A DNA stretch of 64,000 nucleotides from Amycolatopsis jiangsuensis (GCF_014204865.1 NZ_JACHMG010000001.1:5172501-5236500); one strand, 5' to 3'. Counted from the first letter of the stretch, positions 26,417 to 35,075 are shown. Numbers and translations: made by a program. Notes: a model not told the origin generated them from the sequence alone.

Positions 26417-27271
26417 GTGGGTGCTGTTCTGACCGGGGTTGCCGGGGCGCTGGCCACCTTCCGCGCCGGGGACACCGCGGGGGCCGCCGAGCTCGCCGGA
26501 CAGTCCGGAACACGGCTCGGCGCCGAGCTGGCGACCTACCTCGGCTCCGCAGGCTCGGGTCCGGTGTACGACCAGCCGGCCGGGTTCACCGCGTTCATCC
26601 GCGGCGGTGGCAACGTGCCGCTCTACGAGCGGTTGAGCGACGAACTGGCCGCGCGGTACGACCGACTGCGCCCGGACGCGCTGCTGGACCTCGGGTGTGG
26701 TGACGGACTGGCGGTCGTCCCCGCGTTGTCACGCGCGCGGTTCCGGCCGGCGCGGATCGACCTCGTCGAACCGTCCGAAGCACTGCTCGACCAGGCCGAA
26801 GTACCTGGGGCGCAACGCTTTGCGACGACCGCGCAGGGCTTCCTCGCGACGCATGGTTCCACGTGGAACCTTGCGCAGTCGACGTTCGCCCTGCAGTCGA
26901 TCCGGCCGGACGATCGCGCGGACGTACTGCGCTCACTGTGCCCGCGGACCGAGCGGCTGCTGCTGGCCGAATTCGACGTGCCGGCGTACGACGAGGGATC
27001 TCCCGCGCACCTGCGTTCGCTGGCCGAGCGGTACGAACGCGGCGTCGCCGAGTACGGCGACCAGGCTTCCCTTGTCGCCCAAGGCTTCCTGCTGCCCGTG
27101 CTGCTCGGCCTGGTGGCCGGTGCGGACCGGACGAACTGGGAACACCCGGCGGCGGACTGGGCCGCGCAGCTGGACACCGCGGGGTTCACCGACGTGACCG
27201 TGACCCCGCTCGTGGACTACTGGTGGTCGCCCGCGGTCCTGATCACCGCCCGCGGTTCACAGCCGGGCTAG
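26417..27271 (+). CDS. Class I SAM-dependent methyltransferase
   Basis: A 284-residue methyltransferase. The SAM-binding motif LLDLGCGDGLAVVPAL is at about residues 93-108. The acidic end of strand 2 (IDLVEPSEALLDQA) follows. The N-terminal ~80 residues are a helical extension. The substrate is unknown and there is no neighbouring pathway to suggest one. A GTG at 26417 follows GAGGA. The last 15 bp overlap the convergent TNT-type gene, and a perfect parS-like palindrome lies inside the coding sequence at 26855-26870. Confidence 0.85.
   Translation: MGAVLTGVAGALATFRAGDTAGAAELAGQSGTRLGAELATYLGSAGSGPVYDQPAGFTAFIRGGGNVPLYERLSDELAARYDRLRPDALLDLGCGDGLAVVPALSRARFRPARIDLVEPSEALLDQAEVPGAQRFATTAQGFLATHGSTWNLAQSTFALQSIRPDDRADVLRSLCPRTERLLLAEFDVPAYDEGSPAHLRSLAERYERGVAEYGDQASLVAQGFLLPVLLGLVAGADRTNWEHPAADWAAQLDTAGFTDVTVTPLVDYWWSPAVLITARGSQPG
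26855..26870. promoter_or_regulatory. parS-like perfect palindrome inside a coding sequence
   Basis: GGTTCCACGTGGAACC is a perfect 16-bp palindrome. Its 14-bp core differs from the parS consensus GTTTCACGTGAAAC by one symmetric change in each half. Site 4 upstream of parA carries the same change in one half, so ParB binding is plausible. Confidence 0.45.
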
Positions 27272-29158
27272 CGCCCCCGCCTCCACGTGCTGTGCGATCG
27301 GCCGCGGCAGCAGGTACGCGGTGGCGCCGCCGGGCTGCGGACCCCACGGCGCGGTCACCCCGGTGAGCACCCGGATCGTGCGTTGCACGCGGTATTCGTG
27401 CCGCTCGCGTTCCCGGTCCGCGGTCAGCGAGGTCTCGACGAACCGCGTGCCCGCCGCGTGCACGAGGTTCCCCTTGTCCCCGCCGAACCGGACGACGGTG
27501 GTTCCCGCGGGCAGCGCGACCAGGCGCTTGCTGCGGTAGAACGACAGCGGCGGCTCGCCGCGCAGCGGCAGGATCGGCCAGTCGGCGGGCTGGTCGGATT
27601 CGGCTCCGTCGGCGGCGGTCGGCAGCATCAGCAGCGTGCCGAGCAGGTACCGCGCCGCCTCGGCGAGCGTGCCGAACGCGATCGGCTCCACCGACGGCGG
27701 ACGGGAGACCTCCCAGCGGTTGTCGGCCCGGCGCAGCGTCCACACGCCGTCGGCGGGCACCTCGTTCGCGCCGATCCGGTACGCCGACGCCGGAACGCCG
27801 TACTCGGTGAGCCGCTGCTGCAGCACCGTCAACGTCTCGGCCGCACGCAGCGGCCGGCTCGGATCACCCTCGCGCAGCGCACGGGCGAGCGGGCTGGTGT
27901 CCGGCAGCTCGGCCTCCGACCGCGGTGGCCGAGGCCGTCCGAGCACGTCCGCCTCGGCACTGGCCCGCACCAGTTCGCGGACCAGCGGCGGGCGGAACCC
28001 GGCCGCGCGGATGTGCTCGACCAGCTCCGGCTCCGGCGGAACGCCGTACTTGCGCAGGTAGTGCGGCACCGCGGCGGGCCAGATCCAGGTGCCGTCGGTG
28101 TGGAAGGCCTGCGGCACGTCCGGCGGTGCGCCGGGCGGGGCGAACAGGTCCGGCTGCGGGGCCGGCCGGTGCAGCACGACCGGCGAGCGGAACAGGTAGT
28201 CGAGTACGCCGCGCACCTGGTCCGGCGGCACCGGCGGCCGGTTGACGACCGGCCGCTCCCCCTCGTTGTGCCCGTCGACCACGCGAGCCTGCCGGAAGAC
28301 GAGGTCGATCGGCAGCCCGGCCCTGGTCGCGAGCCACTCCGGCAGCTGCTTCGGCGTACGGGGGAACCGGGCCAGCTCGATCTGGTAGGACTGCGGCGCC
28401 GGACGTCCGCCGTCGTTCGGCGGCAGCCGCCAGTCCGGCTCCCGGTCGGCGTCGAAGTCGAAGTCGAACTGCGATTCGTTGTCGAGGGTGAAGGTGCCCT
28501 GGAACCAGGTGCCGGTCTCCGGCTGGTACATCGCCGCGCGCAGTCGCGCGAACAGCGAGCTGAGCCGCGGCGGGGCGGCCAGCGCCACCGACACCGGGCC
28601 GTTCTCGTCGCCGATCGCGCGCACCTCGAGCTCGGAGTAGTCGCCGACCTGTCGGAACTGCGCGGCGACCTTGGTCCAGCCACCGGGCACCGTGCGCAGG
28701 CCGCGGCCGATCGCACGCAGCAGCTTGGCGTGGTCGCCGCCGGCCGTCTCCGGCTTCGGTTCCGCGTAGTCGTGGCGGGTCTGCCACAGCCCGGTCAGCT
28801 GCTTCGTCGGCACCGTCACCGAGAACTCGGTGAGCCCGAGCTGGGCGGCCCGCACCGGATCGTGCCGGGTCCAGCGCAGCGTCAGCTCGGTCCCGGCGCC
28901 CGGCGCGACCTCGAACAGCTCGTCCTCGTACTCGCCATGACTGCGCAGGTCGAACGGCGCCGGCACCTCGTTCGCGAGCACTACGCGGGCCGGGCGGCCC
29001 TCGTGCTCGCGGTCGAAGCCCTCGGGTGCTTCCTCGCCCGGCAGTACGGTGAGCAGCAGCGTCCCGTCGGTGGTCGAACGCTGGGCCGCGAACGTGCGGT
29101 CGTCCAGCGTGACGTACAGGCCGTCAGGGCGTTCGCTTGCCTCAACCCGGTAACGCAC
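27257..29158 (-). CDS. TNT-domain protein with YezG-like region (active-type NAD glycohydrolase fold)
   Basis: A 633-residue protein, last gene of the four-gene operon. Region 1 (1-135) is unknown. Region 2 (about 145-270) resembles YezG/DUF600 immunity proteins (IGRGLRTVPGGWTKVAAQF, then a FDFDFDADREPDW strand). Region 3 (about 350-400) has TDGTWIWPAAVPHYLRKYG, seen in other TNT proteins. The C-terminal ~100 residues match the tuberculosis necrotizing toxin fold: VVRFGGDKGNL, then APWGPQPGGATAYLLP with the conserved Gln at 608. TNT enzymes hydrolyse NAD+. No signal peptide or WXG motif is visible. A GTG start follows GGGGAGGAAG. Confidence 0.72.
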   Translation of the reverse strand: MRYRVEASERPDGLYVTLDDRTFAAQRSTTDGTLLLTVLPGEEAPEGFDREHEGRPARVVLANEVPAPFDLRSHGEYEDELFEVAPGAGTELTLRWTRHDPVRAAQLGLTEFSVTVPTKQLTGLWQTRHDYAEPKPETAGGDHAKLLRAIGRGLRTVPGGWTKVAAQFRQVGDYSELEVRAIGDENGPVSVALAAPPRLSSLFARLRAAMYQPETGTWFQGTFTLDNESQFDFDFDADREPDWRLPPNDGGRPAPQSYQIELARFPRTPKQLPEWLATRAGLPIDLVFRQARVVDGHNEGERPVVNRPPVPPDQVRGVLDYLFRSPVVLHRPAPQPDLFAPPGAPPDVPQAFHTDGTWIWPAAVPHYLRKYGVPPEPELVEHIRAAGFRPPLVRELVRASAEADVLGRPRPPRSEAELPDTSPLARALREGDPSRPLRAAETLTVLQQRLTEYGVPASAYRIGANEVPADGVWTLRRADNRWEVSRPPSVEPIAFGTLAEAARYLLGTLLMLPTAADGAESDQPADWPILPLRGEPPLSFYRSKRLVALPAGTTVVRFGGDKGNLVHAAGTRFVETSLTADRERERHEYRVQRTIRVLTGVTAPWGPQPGGATAYLLPRPIAQHVEAGALARL

Positions 29159-29242
29159 TCCGCTTCCTCCCCGAAATCCCCCGCATGAGCGGCACCGAAC
29201 TTAGCCGAGACCGCCGTTTCCTGCCCGGTCGGGTGATCTCGG

Positions 29243-31480
29243 TCAGTGCCGGGGGTAACGCTGCGACCACGTCGCACCGAGCTGCTGCAGTGCCGAGCGG
29301 CGGTCGAAGTGCCACAGCGCGTCGGTGGCCAGCTGTTCGATCAGGTGGCGCAGCTCCAGCTGGTCGATCCACGGGGCCGGCAGGCCCGCGATGCCGACCC
29401 TGGCGCCGAGCAGCGCCCCGGTGAGCGCCCCGGTGAGCGCGCTGCGTCCGGAGTGGTTCACCCCGCGCAGCAACGCCTGTTCCGGATAATTCTCGAACCC
29501 GGACAGCGCGGCGAACGCGCGGCCGAGCACGGACAGGGTGGTGTGCCCGTCCCCGATCAGTTCCGGCATCCGCAGGTCCGGCAGCCCGTGTTCGCCGAAG
29601 AACGGCACCGCCTCCTCCACCATCGCGCGTACCGCGTCCCACTCCGGACCGGACTGCGGATGCTCATCGAGGACCTCGCGGGACAGGTTCCACACCGGGT
29701 AACTGAACGAATCCTTGGTCAGCGCGTGCTCGAACAGCCAGGCCAGGTAGCCGGCCGCGGCCAGATCGTCCTCCTGCCGATGCGTCACGGCGACCAGATC
29801 CCGTACCACCTGGCCGATCCCGCCGCTGAACCCGGTGCCGGGCCCGGCCGCGGTGAGCACCGCGGGCAGCGCCCCGACCAGCGCGGCAGGCCCGCTCATC
29901 GGACTCGCCTGCGGCGCCCGCGTGACCAGCGCGTGGTAGGCGTTGAGCTCGGCGTCGTCGGCGCCGCGCCGGACGTGCAGCTCGGGCACCTTCACCAGCC
30001 AGCCGTCGGTGTTCTCCAGCGGCGCGCCCTGGGTGTGCAGCCAGCGCAGCAGCGCCCCGCGCACGACGCCGGGGAAGAGCTTCTCGACCTCGCGTGACTC
30101 CGGCTGTTCCCGGTGCGGGCTGCGGATCACCGCCTCGGTGTAGAACAGCAGCCGCTGGGTCAGCGAGCCGATGCGGCCGGGCTGGTCGAACGCGACCGGT
30201 GGTCCGGTGACGCCGTCCGGGCCGAACCGCGCGACGATCTCGTCGAGCCGGAGCCGGTCCACCGCCGTGCCCAGCGCTTCGCCGAGCGCGAACCCGGCGT
30301 ACGCCCCGGCCACGCGCTGCCAGCCGTAGCGGAAGTTCTCCAGCTCCGGCAGCGGGTACTTGCCGAAGGTGTCCAGCCGCGGCACGACGCGCCCGTCGTT
30401 GTCCCAGGACGGGGCCAGGCCGTTGGCGCTCAGGTCGTTCGGCTTGCTGCGTGGTGGCTCGGGATGCTCGAGACGCCGGAGCCAGGACTGGCCGATGACC
30501 GTCTTGCGGCATTCCTCGGCGGTGAGCTCGAAACCGTGCCGCCGGGCTCGTTCCGCGCCGGTCGTGGGCAGTTCCACCGGTGCGGTCAGTCCCATCCGCT
30601 CCGCGGTGTCCGCGGCGAGGGTTTCCAGTTCCCGCTCCGCCTCCGGGCAGCGGCCGTGCCGGTCGACCCGCGGTTCGCCGCGGGGGAAGCGCTGGGCGAC
30701 GTCCGCGAGTTCGGCACCGGTGACGTCCTCGAAGGTGGCCGGACCGCCGTTGATCACCAGGTTCGGCGGATGCTCGAACTCGGCGAGCGTGGCCAGGTCC
30801 ACGTGCCACCAGGCGTGTTCGCGCGCGGGCAGGTGCCGCGTCGAGCTGAACACCCGCAGCTCGTTGCGTTCCTCGGAGAAGTAGAACCGGTCGGTCGAAC
30901 CGGTCGTGACGTCCAGCGGCACGAACACCTCGCAGCGCAGCAGCCCGATCAGCAGCTGCTCGCGGGAAAGCCAGCCGACGCTCGCGAACGCCAGCAGGGT
31001 TTCCAGGGTGTTCTCCGGCTTCGGGTAGCCGCGGCGGATCGGCCCCGCCCGGTACTGCGGGTTCTCCCGTTCGTCACCGGTCTGCTGGCCGTCGTTGTCC
31101 ACCTTCACCCAGCCGGCGACCGCGGGCAGCGGCACGCCCAGCTCGCCGAACCCGGCCTTCACGTACTCCGGGTCCACGACCTCGCGCCAGCTCTCCTGCC
31201 CGGGGTAGGCCACCGGGGTGCTGAGCCCGCCCGGGTTCGGATGTGCCTGGCGCAGCTCACCGTCGGGTTCGCGGACGAGCACCGCGGGCGGCGGGAAGAG
31301 TTCCTTGTCCGGCCGCCCGTCGTCGAGGAAGGCGACGGTGTTGTAGGGGATCGACCAGCCTTCCGGCACCCGCAGCACGCGGGCGTGGTCGACGCGCAGG
31401 CCACCGGGGCCGGCGACCGTGGGGCCGTGCACGGCCTGCAACCACTTGCCGACCTTGTCCATCGCTTCCGCCGCTTCCAC
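29243..31480 (-). CDS. Imm35-like + SseB-like + degenerate ADP-ribosylglycohydrolase fusion
   Basis: A 745-residue fusion. Residues 8-75 resemble the Imm35/YrhB immunity fold (RVPEGWSIPYNTVAFL). Residues 155-265 resemble the SseB N-terminal domain (ELRVFSSTRHLPARE, PNLVINGG). Residues 388-735 follow the ADP-ribosylglycohydrolase (DraG/ARH) helical fold (VAGAYAGFALGEALGTAVDR, ALLRGVNHSGRSALTG). The two metal-binding Asp motifs are missing: the TDDT position reads GSLTQ (438-442) and the GDxDT position reads SGRSALT (677-683). It is therefore probably not a hydrolase. The GTG start directly abuts the TAG of the upstream gene. Confidence 0.7.
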   Translation of the reverse strand: MEAAEAMDKVGKWLQAVHGPTVAGPGGLRVDHARVLRVPEGWSIPYNTVAFLDDGRPDKELFPPPAVLVREPDGELRQAHPNPGGLSTPVAYPGQESWREVVDPEYVKAGFGELGVPLPAVAGWVKVDNDGQQTGDERENPQYRAGPIRRGYPKPENTLETLLAFASVGWLSREQLLIGLLRCEVFVPLDVTTGSTDRFYFSEERNELRVFSSTRHLPAREHAWWHVDLATLAEFEHPPNLVINGGPATFEDVTGAELADVAQRFPRGEPRVDRHGRCPEAERELETLAADTAERMGLTAPVELPTTGAERARRHGFELTAEECRKTVIGQSWLRRLEHPEPPRSKPNDLSANGLAPSWDNDGRVVPRLDTFGKYPLPELENFRYGWQRVAGAYAGFALGEALGTAVDRLRLDEIVARFGPDGVTGPPVAFDQPGRIGSLTQRLLFYTEAVIRSPHREQPESREVEKLFPGVVRGALLRWLHTQGAPLENTDGWLVKVPELHVRRGADDAELNAYHALVTRAPQASPMSGPAALVGALPAVLTAAGPGTGFSGGIGQVVRDLVAVTHRQEDDLAAAGYLAWLFEHALTKDSFSYPVWNLSREVLDEHPQSGPEWDAVRAMVEEAVPFFGEHGLPDLRMPELIGDGHTTLSVLGRAFAALSGFENYPEQALLRGVNHSGRSALTGALTGALLGARVGIAGLPAPWIDQLELRHLIEQLATDALWHFDRRSALQQLGATWSQRYPRH

Positions 31481-32863
31481 CTACTCGATCCTCTCCAGGC
31501 TTCCGTCGGACTCGTGCTCCGCGATCGGCTTGGGCAGTACGTAGGCCACCGCGCCACCCGGCAGGTTCGCCCAGGGCACCGTGACGCCGGTGATGACGTG
31601 CAGTGACCGCCGGAGCCGGAAAGTGCTGGTCACTCGCTCTCGTTCGAGTGGCAGTGACGTCGTGGCGAACCGTACCCCGCGCAGGTGAACCAGGTTCCCG
31701 GGTTCCTCCCCGAATCGCAGGACGACGGTACCTGCCGCCAACCGGGTGGGTCTCTTGTTCCGCAGCAGCGTGAGGGGAGGGTCACCCGGCACGGGCTGGA
31801 CGGGCCAGTCGGCGAGTTCCTTCGCCGTCTCCAGCGGGGTTTCCCGCCCGCCGGTGGCCCGGGCCGGGTGCATCAGCAGCGCACCGAGCAGCTGCTGCGC
31901 GGCCGTGGTCAGGTCCGGGAAGTGCCGGCCGGTGCCGTCCGGCGACGTCACGGCCCAGCCGGACGCGTCCTCCTCGAGACTCCAGACTCCGGCCACGCGG
32001 TCGCCGAGCCGGTAGGCCTGCGGCCAGACGCCGAACGAGCCGAGCCGGTGTTCGAGCAGCGCCAGCAGCTGGTCGTCGTCGAGTACCGGATCGGGGTCGG
32101 TCTCCAGTTCGGCGGCCACGTCGGCACCGGTCGGCTCCAGGTCGGCCGGTTCGGGCCGGGGACGCGGACGGCCGGCGAGGTCGGCCTCGGCGGTCCGGCG
32201 CAGCAGGTGCGCCACGTGTGGCGGCTGGAAGCCCAGGTCGCGGATGTGCGCGACGAGCTCGGGCTCGGGTGGGATGCCGTGCCGGCGCAGCTGTTCGGTC
32301 ACCTCGACCGGCCAGATCCAGGTGCCGTCGGTCCGGTGCCTGTCGCCGGCCTCGGCCTCGCGCTCCAGGTACTGCAGCACGAGCGGGAGTTCGCCGGTGG
32401 CCAGTGCCGGGCGCTGCTCCCCGTCGGCGGCGGGGTGGGCGTGGCGGAACTCGAGGCCGAGCGGAAGACCGGCGCGCAGCCGCCACCAGTCCGGGATGTA
32501 CTCGTCGTCGCGAGGGAACGTGGTCAGCTCGTCGCGGTAGGTGTCCGGCGCGGGCGGGGTCGTCCAGGGCGGATCGACGTCGGAGAAGTAGTCGAAGTCG
32601 AACGAGCCGTCCGGCGCGAGCACGAACCGGGCCTGCAGCCAGGTGCCGAGGCCCTGGCGGTACATGCCGGCGCGCAACGCGGTGAACCGGCGGGTGATCT
32701 CGAGGTCCGCCTCGGTGTTGCCCGGCCGGACCTCGAGGTGATCGCCGACCTGGGCGAAGCCGATCCCGGCCGGCGCGGCGGGCTCGGGCCGCCGGTCGCG
32801 CACGAGCCGGCCGATCTCGACGAGCAGAGCCTGCTGCTCGCTCTCGGTGAGCGTCGGTTCCAC
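31481..32863 (-). CDS. Smaller TNT-like paralogue with altered active site
   Basis: A 460-residue paralogue of the 633-residue TNT protein, lacking its first domain. It has a YezG-like part (about residues 5-120), the shared TDGTWIWPVEVTEQLRRHG segment near 175, and a C-terminal TNT-like fold (VVLRFGEEPGNLVHLRG, VPWANLPGGAVAYVLP). The conserved Gln of the QPGG motif is Leu at 434, and the ERERHEY segment of the paralogue is replaced by ERERVTSTF. It is therefore likely an inactive relative, perhaps a regulator or immunity partner. It begins 14 bp after the YbaB-like gene and abuts the next gene. Confidence 0.68.
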   Translation of the reverse strand: MEPTLTESEQQALLVEIGRLVRDRRPEPAAPAGIGFAQVGDHLEVRPGNTEADLEITRRFTALRAGMYRQGLGTWLQARFVLAPDGSFDFDYFSDVDPPWTTPPAPDTYRDELTTFPRDDEYIPDWWRLRAGLPLGLEFRHAHPAADGEQRPALATGELPLVLQYLEREAEAGDRHRTDGTWIWPVEVTEQLRRHGIPPEPELVAHIRDLGFQPPHVAHLLRRTAEADLAGRPRPRPEPADLEPTGADVAAELETDPDPVLDDDQLLALLEHRLGSFGVWPQAYRLGDRVAGVWSLEEDASGWAVTSPDGTGRHFPDLTTAAQQLLGALLMHPARATGGRETPLETAKELADWPVQPVPGDPPLTLLRNKRPTRLAAGTVVLRFGEEPGNLVHLRGVRFATTSLPLERERVTSTFRLRRSLHVITGVTVPWANLPGGAVAYVLPKPIAEHESDGSLERIE

Positions 32864-32877
32864 GGGATTCGGTGGGT

Positions 32878-33249
32878 TCAGGAGCCGCGGCGGCGGTTCT
32901 GCGGCAGGGCTCCCCGCGGCCGCACCCGGCGTGGCGTCGGCCGGGGGGCGGGCATCGGGTGCGCCGGGTGCGTCAGGGCCTCGGGCCGCTCCGGCGATTC
33001 GGACCGCTCCGGGACTTCGGCCAGCTGCTGTACCAGCGCCTGCACGGTGAACGCGAGCTGCGCCGGTGTGGTGCGCTCGAAGGTGTCCGGGGCGAACTCG
33101 AGCCGGCCGAGCGCGCCGGTGCCGCCCGAGGTCGCGCGGACCAGACCGTCCGGCGAGGTCAGGACGGCAGGTGCGACGTCAAAACGGCCGCGATCGTCGC
33201 CGGCAGTAGTCACGATGACCCCCGGTGTCGGTTCACTGAGTTCACTCAC
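32878..33249 (-). CDS. YbaB/EbfC-like small protein
   Basis: A 123-residue protein, first in the operon. Residues 10-75 fit the YbaB/EbfC fold: SPDGLVRATSGGTGALGRL, then EFAPDTFERTTPAQLAFTVQ, the usual glycine turn and amphipathic helix. Such proteins often sit next to WXG100/ESX substrates and toxins in actinobacteria. The C-terminal 40 residues are Pro/Arg-rich. A -10-like hexamer lies about 10 bp before the GTG, so the mRNA may be leaderless. Confidence 0.6.
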   Translation of the reverse strand: MSELSEPTPGVIVTTAGDDRGRFDVAPAVLTSPDGLVRATSGGTGALGRLEFAPDTFERTTPAQLAFTVQALVQQLAEVPERSESPERPEALTHPAHPMPAPRPTPRRVRPRGALPQNRRRGS

Positions 33250-33270
33250 TCGGTCGGGTTACATAATCAC
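33250..33270 (-). promoter_or_regulatory. Putative promoter of the TNT operon
   Basis: On the minus strand TATGTA (33265-33260) ends 10 bp before the GTG of the YbaB-like gene, in an A/T-richer patch. This spacing would place the transcript start at or very near the GTG. No clear -35 element is visible. Confidence 0.4.
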
Positions 33271-33803
33271 CCTAAGGCCGAACAGCCGGTTACGACCCGC
33301 TCTCGCCCCAACGGTTTGCGCCAGCGAATCCGCACACTCACCATCCCGACAAAAACCGCCACCCCGGCAGCCTCCCCGACGACGACCACGGCGGACCGGG
33401 AACCGGCCGCACCGCGGGGGCGGTGTCAGCACGCCGACTCACGTCAGGACGAAAGGCTGCCCCGCCACCGACCACGCTCAGATCGGCAAGAAGGATCACC
33501 CGCGTGACCGGCCACATTCAGTTCACGAGGACGGGTCCCCCTGGGCGGCCACGCTCACGTCACGAGGACGGGTCCCCGGCGACCGGACAGGGAGACGCGG
33601 CAAGAGGGGGACCAGCGCACTCGGTCGCCTCTCGGCGGCTTGGCGCAGTGTGGCTCCAGCCGGACGGTAGTCCACAAAGGCGGTTCTTCAGTGAGCCCGG
33701 GGGACACGAAGTGCGCCGGTCCACTGTTCCCAACGAGGCAGGTGGGGCTGGTGTTCCCGTGCCGGGAGGGTTTCTCGTCGCGGGAGGTGGGATCATTGTC
33801 GGC
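33271..33803. other. Divergent intergenic region with a duplicated 20-bp word
   Basis: No gene is supported. The word TCACGAGGACGGGTCCCC occurs twice, at about 33523-33540 and 33560-33577. GGAGGTGG at 33783-33790 is the probable ribosome-binding region for the YqgE/AlgH gene. Open frames reaching upstream of 33804 lack conserved sequence. Confidence 0.5.
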
Positions 33804-34376
33804 GTGCCAGCGGACGCCGAGGTCGAACCGGGAATGCTCCTGGTCGCCGCCCCCACGATGTTCGACCCGAACTTCAAGCGGACCGTGGTGTTCGTGATCG
33901 ATCACCGTGCCGAGGGCACGCTCGGGGTGGTGCTGAACCGGCCCAGCGACGTTCCGGTGCACGACGTGCTGCCCGGCTGGGGCGGGCACGTGGCGGATCC
34001 GCAGTCGGTGTTCGTCGGCGGGCCGGTGGAGAAGAAGACCGCGTTGTGCCTGGCGGCGTTGCGGACCGGGGAGACGGCGGCGAGTGTGCCGGGGGTGATC
34101 GCGGTGCGCGGCCCGGTCGCGCTGGTGGACCTGGACACCGATCCCGAGGCGCTGGAGCCGAAGGTCCGCGGCGTGCGGGTGTTCGCCGGCTACGCGGGCT
34201 GGGATTCGGGCCAGCTGGCAGGCGAGATCGAGCGGGAGGACTGGGTCGTCGTGCCCGCCCTGCCGAGCGACATCCTGGCGTCCCCGGACCACGACCTGTG
34301 GGGCCAGGTGCTGCGCCGCCAGGGCGTACCGGTGGCGCTGCTGGCCACCCACCCCGGCGACCCGCAACGCAACTGA
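33804..34376 (+). CDS. YqgE/AlgH family protein
   Basis: A 190-residue protein of the UPF0301 (YqgE/AlgH) family. Family hallmarks are PGMLLVAAPTMFDPNF, RTVVFVIDHRAEGTLGVVLNRP and VFVGGPVEKKTALCL. Molecular function is unresolved; AlgH was linked to alginate regulation in Pseudomonas. The GTG at 33804 gives the usual family length, while the open frame extends 127 codons further upstream without similarity, so the exact start remains uncertain. Single gene. Confidence 0.85.
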   Translation: MPADAEVEPGMLLVAAPTMFDPNFKRTVVFVIDHRAEGTLGVVLNRPSDVPVHDVLPGWGGHVADPQSVFVGGPVEKKTALCLAALRTGETAASVPGVIAVRGPVALVDLDTDPEALEPKVRGVRVFAGYAGWDSGQLAGEIEREDWVVVPALPSDILASPDHDLWGQVLRRQGVPVALLATHPGDPQRN

Positions 34377-34599
34377 GCCACTGCGCTCGCGGCCGGGCCA
34401 CTGCGCTACGCGTCTCCCCTGCGCGCTCGGCACTCCCGCACTCTGAGCCCTGCGTTACGCACCTTTACCGCGAGCCGCGAGCCCACGCTCCGCGCGCTGA
34501 CCACGGGCGGATGGCCGTGAAGGCGATCTCGAGGGAACTGGTTTCCCGGGAAGCCCTTCGCTGCACGCCCGACCAGCCGGTCGGCCCCACGAGCCGAGG

Positions 34600-35022
34600 T
34601 CAGGCGTCGGCGGACTTCTGCAGTACTCCGCAACCGCCCGCGCCGCAGGCGCAGCCGCTGCAGCCGGCCGGGGCGGCAGGGGCGGGCGCGGGCACTGCGA
34701 GCGCCGCTCGGGCGCCGAGGCGGGCTCCCGCGATCACCATCACGAGCAGGGCAAGCAGGCCCACGACGGCCGCCGCGACGAGACCGGCGGTGGCCGGCAT
34801 GGCCAGCCCGGCCAGTCCGGCGACGACGGCGGCCGCGCCACCGGTGAGGGTCGGGATGCCGGCCACCCGGTTCGCCAGCTTGAACGCAGCTTCGCTGCGT
34901 AGCGAAGCCTCCGTGCGGACCCCGGTTCCGCCTGCCCGGGTCAGCCGTTCGCGGACGCCGAGGAAACCACCCCAGCCGACGACGGCACCGAGCACGATCG
35001 GGACGAGCGCGATTGCGAACAC
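34600..35022 (-). CDS. SdpI-like integral membrane protein with Cys-rich tail
   Basis: About 140 residues from the GTG at 35022 (an ATG at 35070 would add 16). Three hydrophobic segments are visible: AIALVPIVLGAVVGWGGFLG, AAAVVAGLAGLAMPATAG and LVAAAVVGLLALLVMVIAG. Between them lies GVRTEASLRSEAAFKLANRVAG, resembling the SdpI immunity/signalling family motif. The C-terminal end has CSGCACGAGGCG, four Cys in 11 residues, possibly a metal site. It diverges from the esterase gene. Function not established. Confidence 0.65.
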   Translation of the reverse strand: MFAIALVPIVLGAVVGWGGFLGVRERLTRAGGTGVRTEASLRSEAAFKLANRVAGIPTLTGGAAAVVAGLAGLAMPATAGLVAAAVVGLLALLVMVIAGARLGARAALAVPAPAPAAPAGCSGCACGAGGCGVLQKSADA

Positions 35023-35075
35023 TCCCCGAGGATAAGCGTGACCTCCCGGCAATGTGATGGATACCCTCATCGGCT

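Noticed and set aside
33423..33803. Upstream extension of the YqgE/AlgH reading frame
   Set aside because: 127 codons without similarity; family length is reached from the GTG at 33804.
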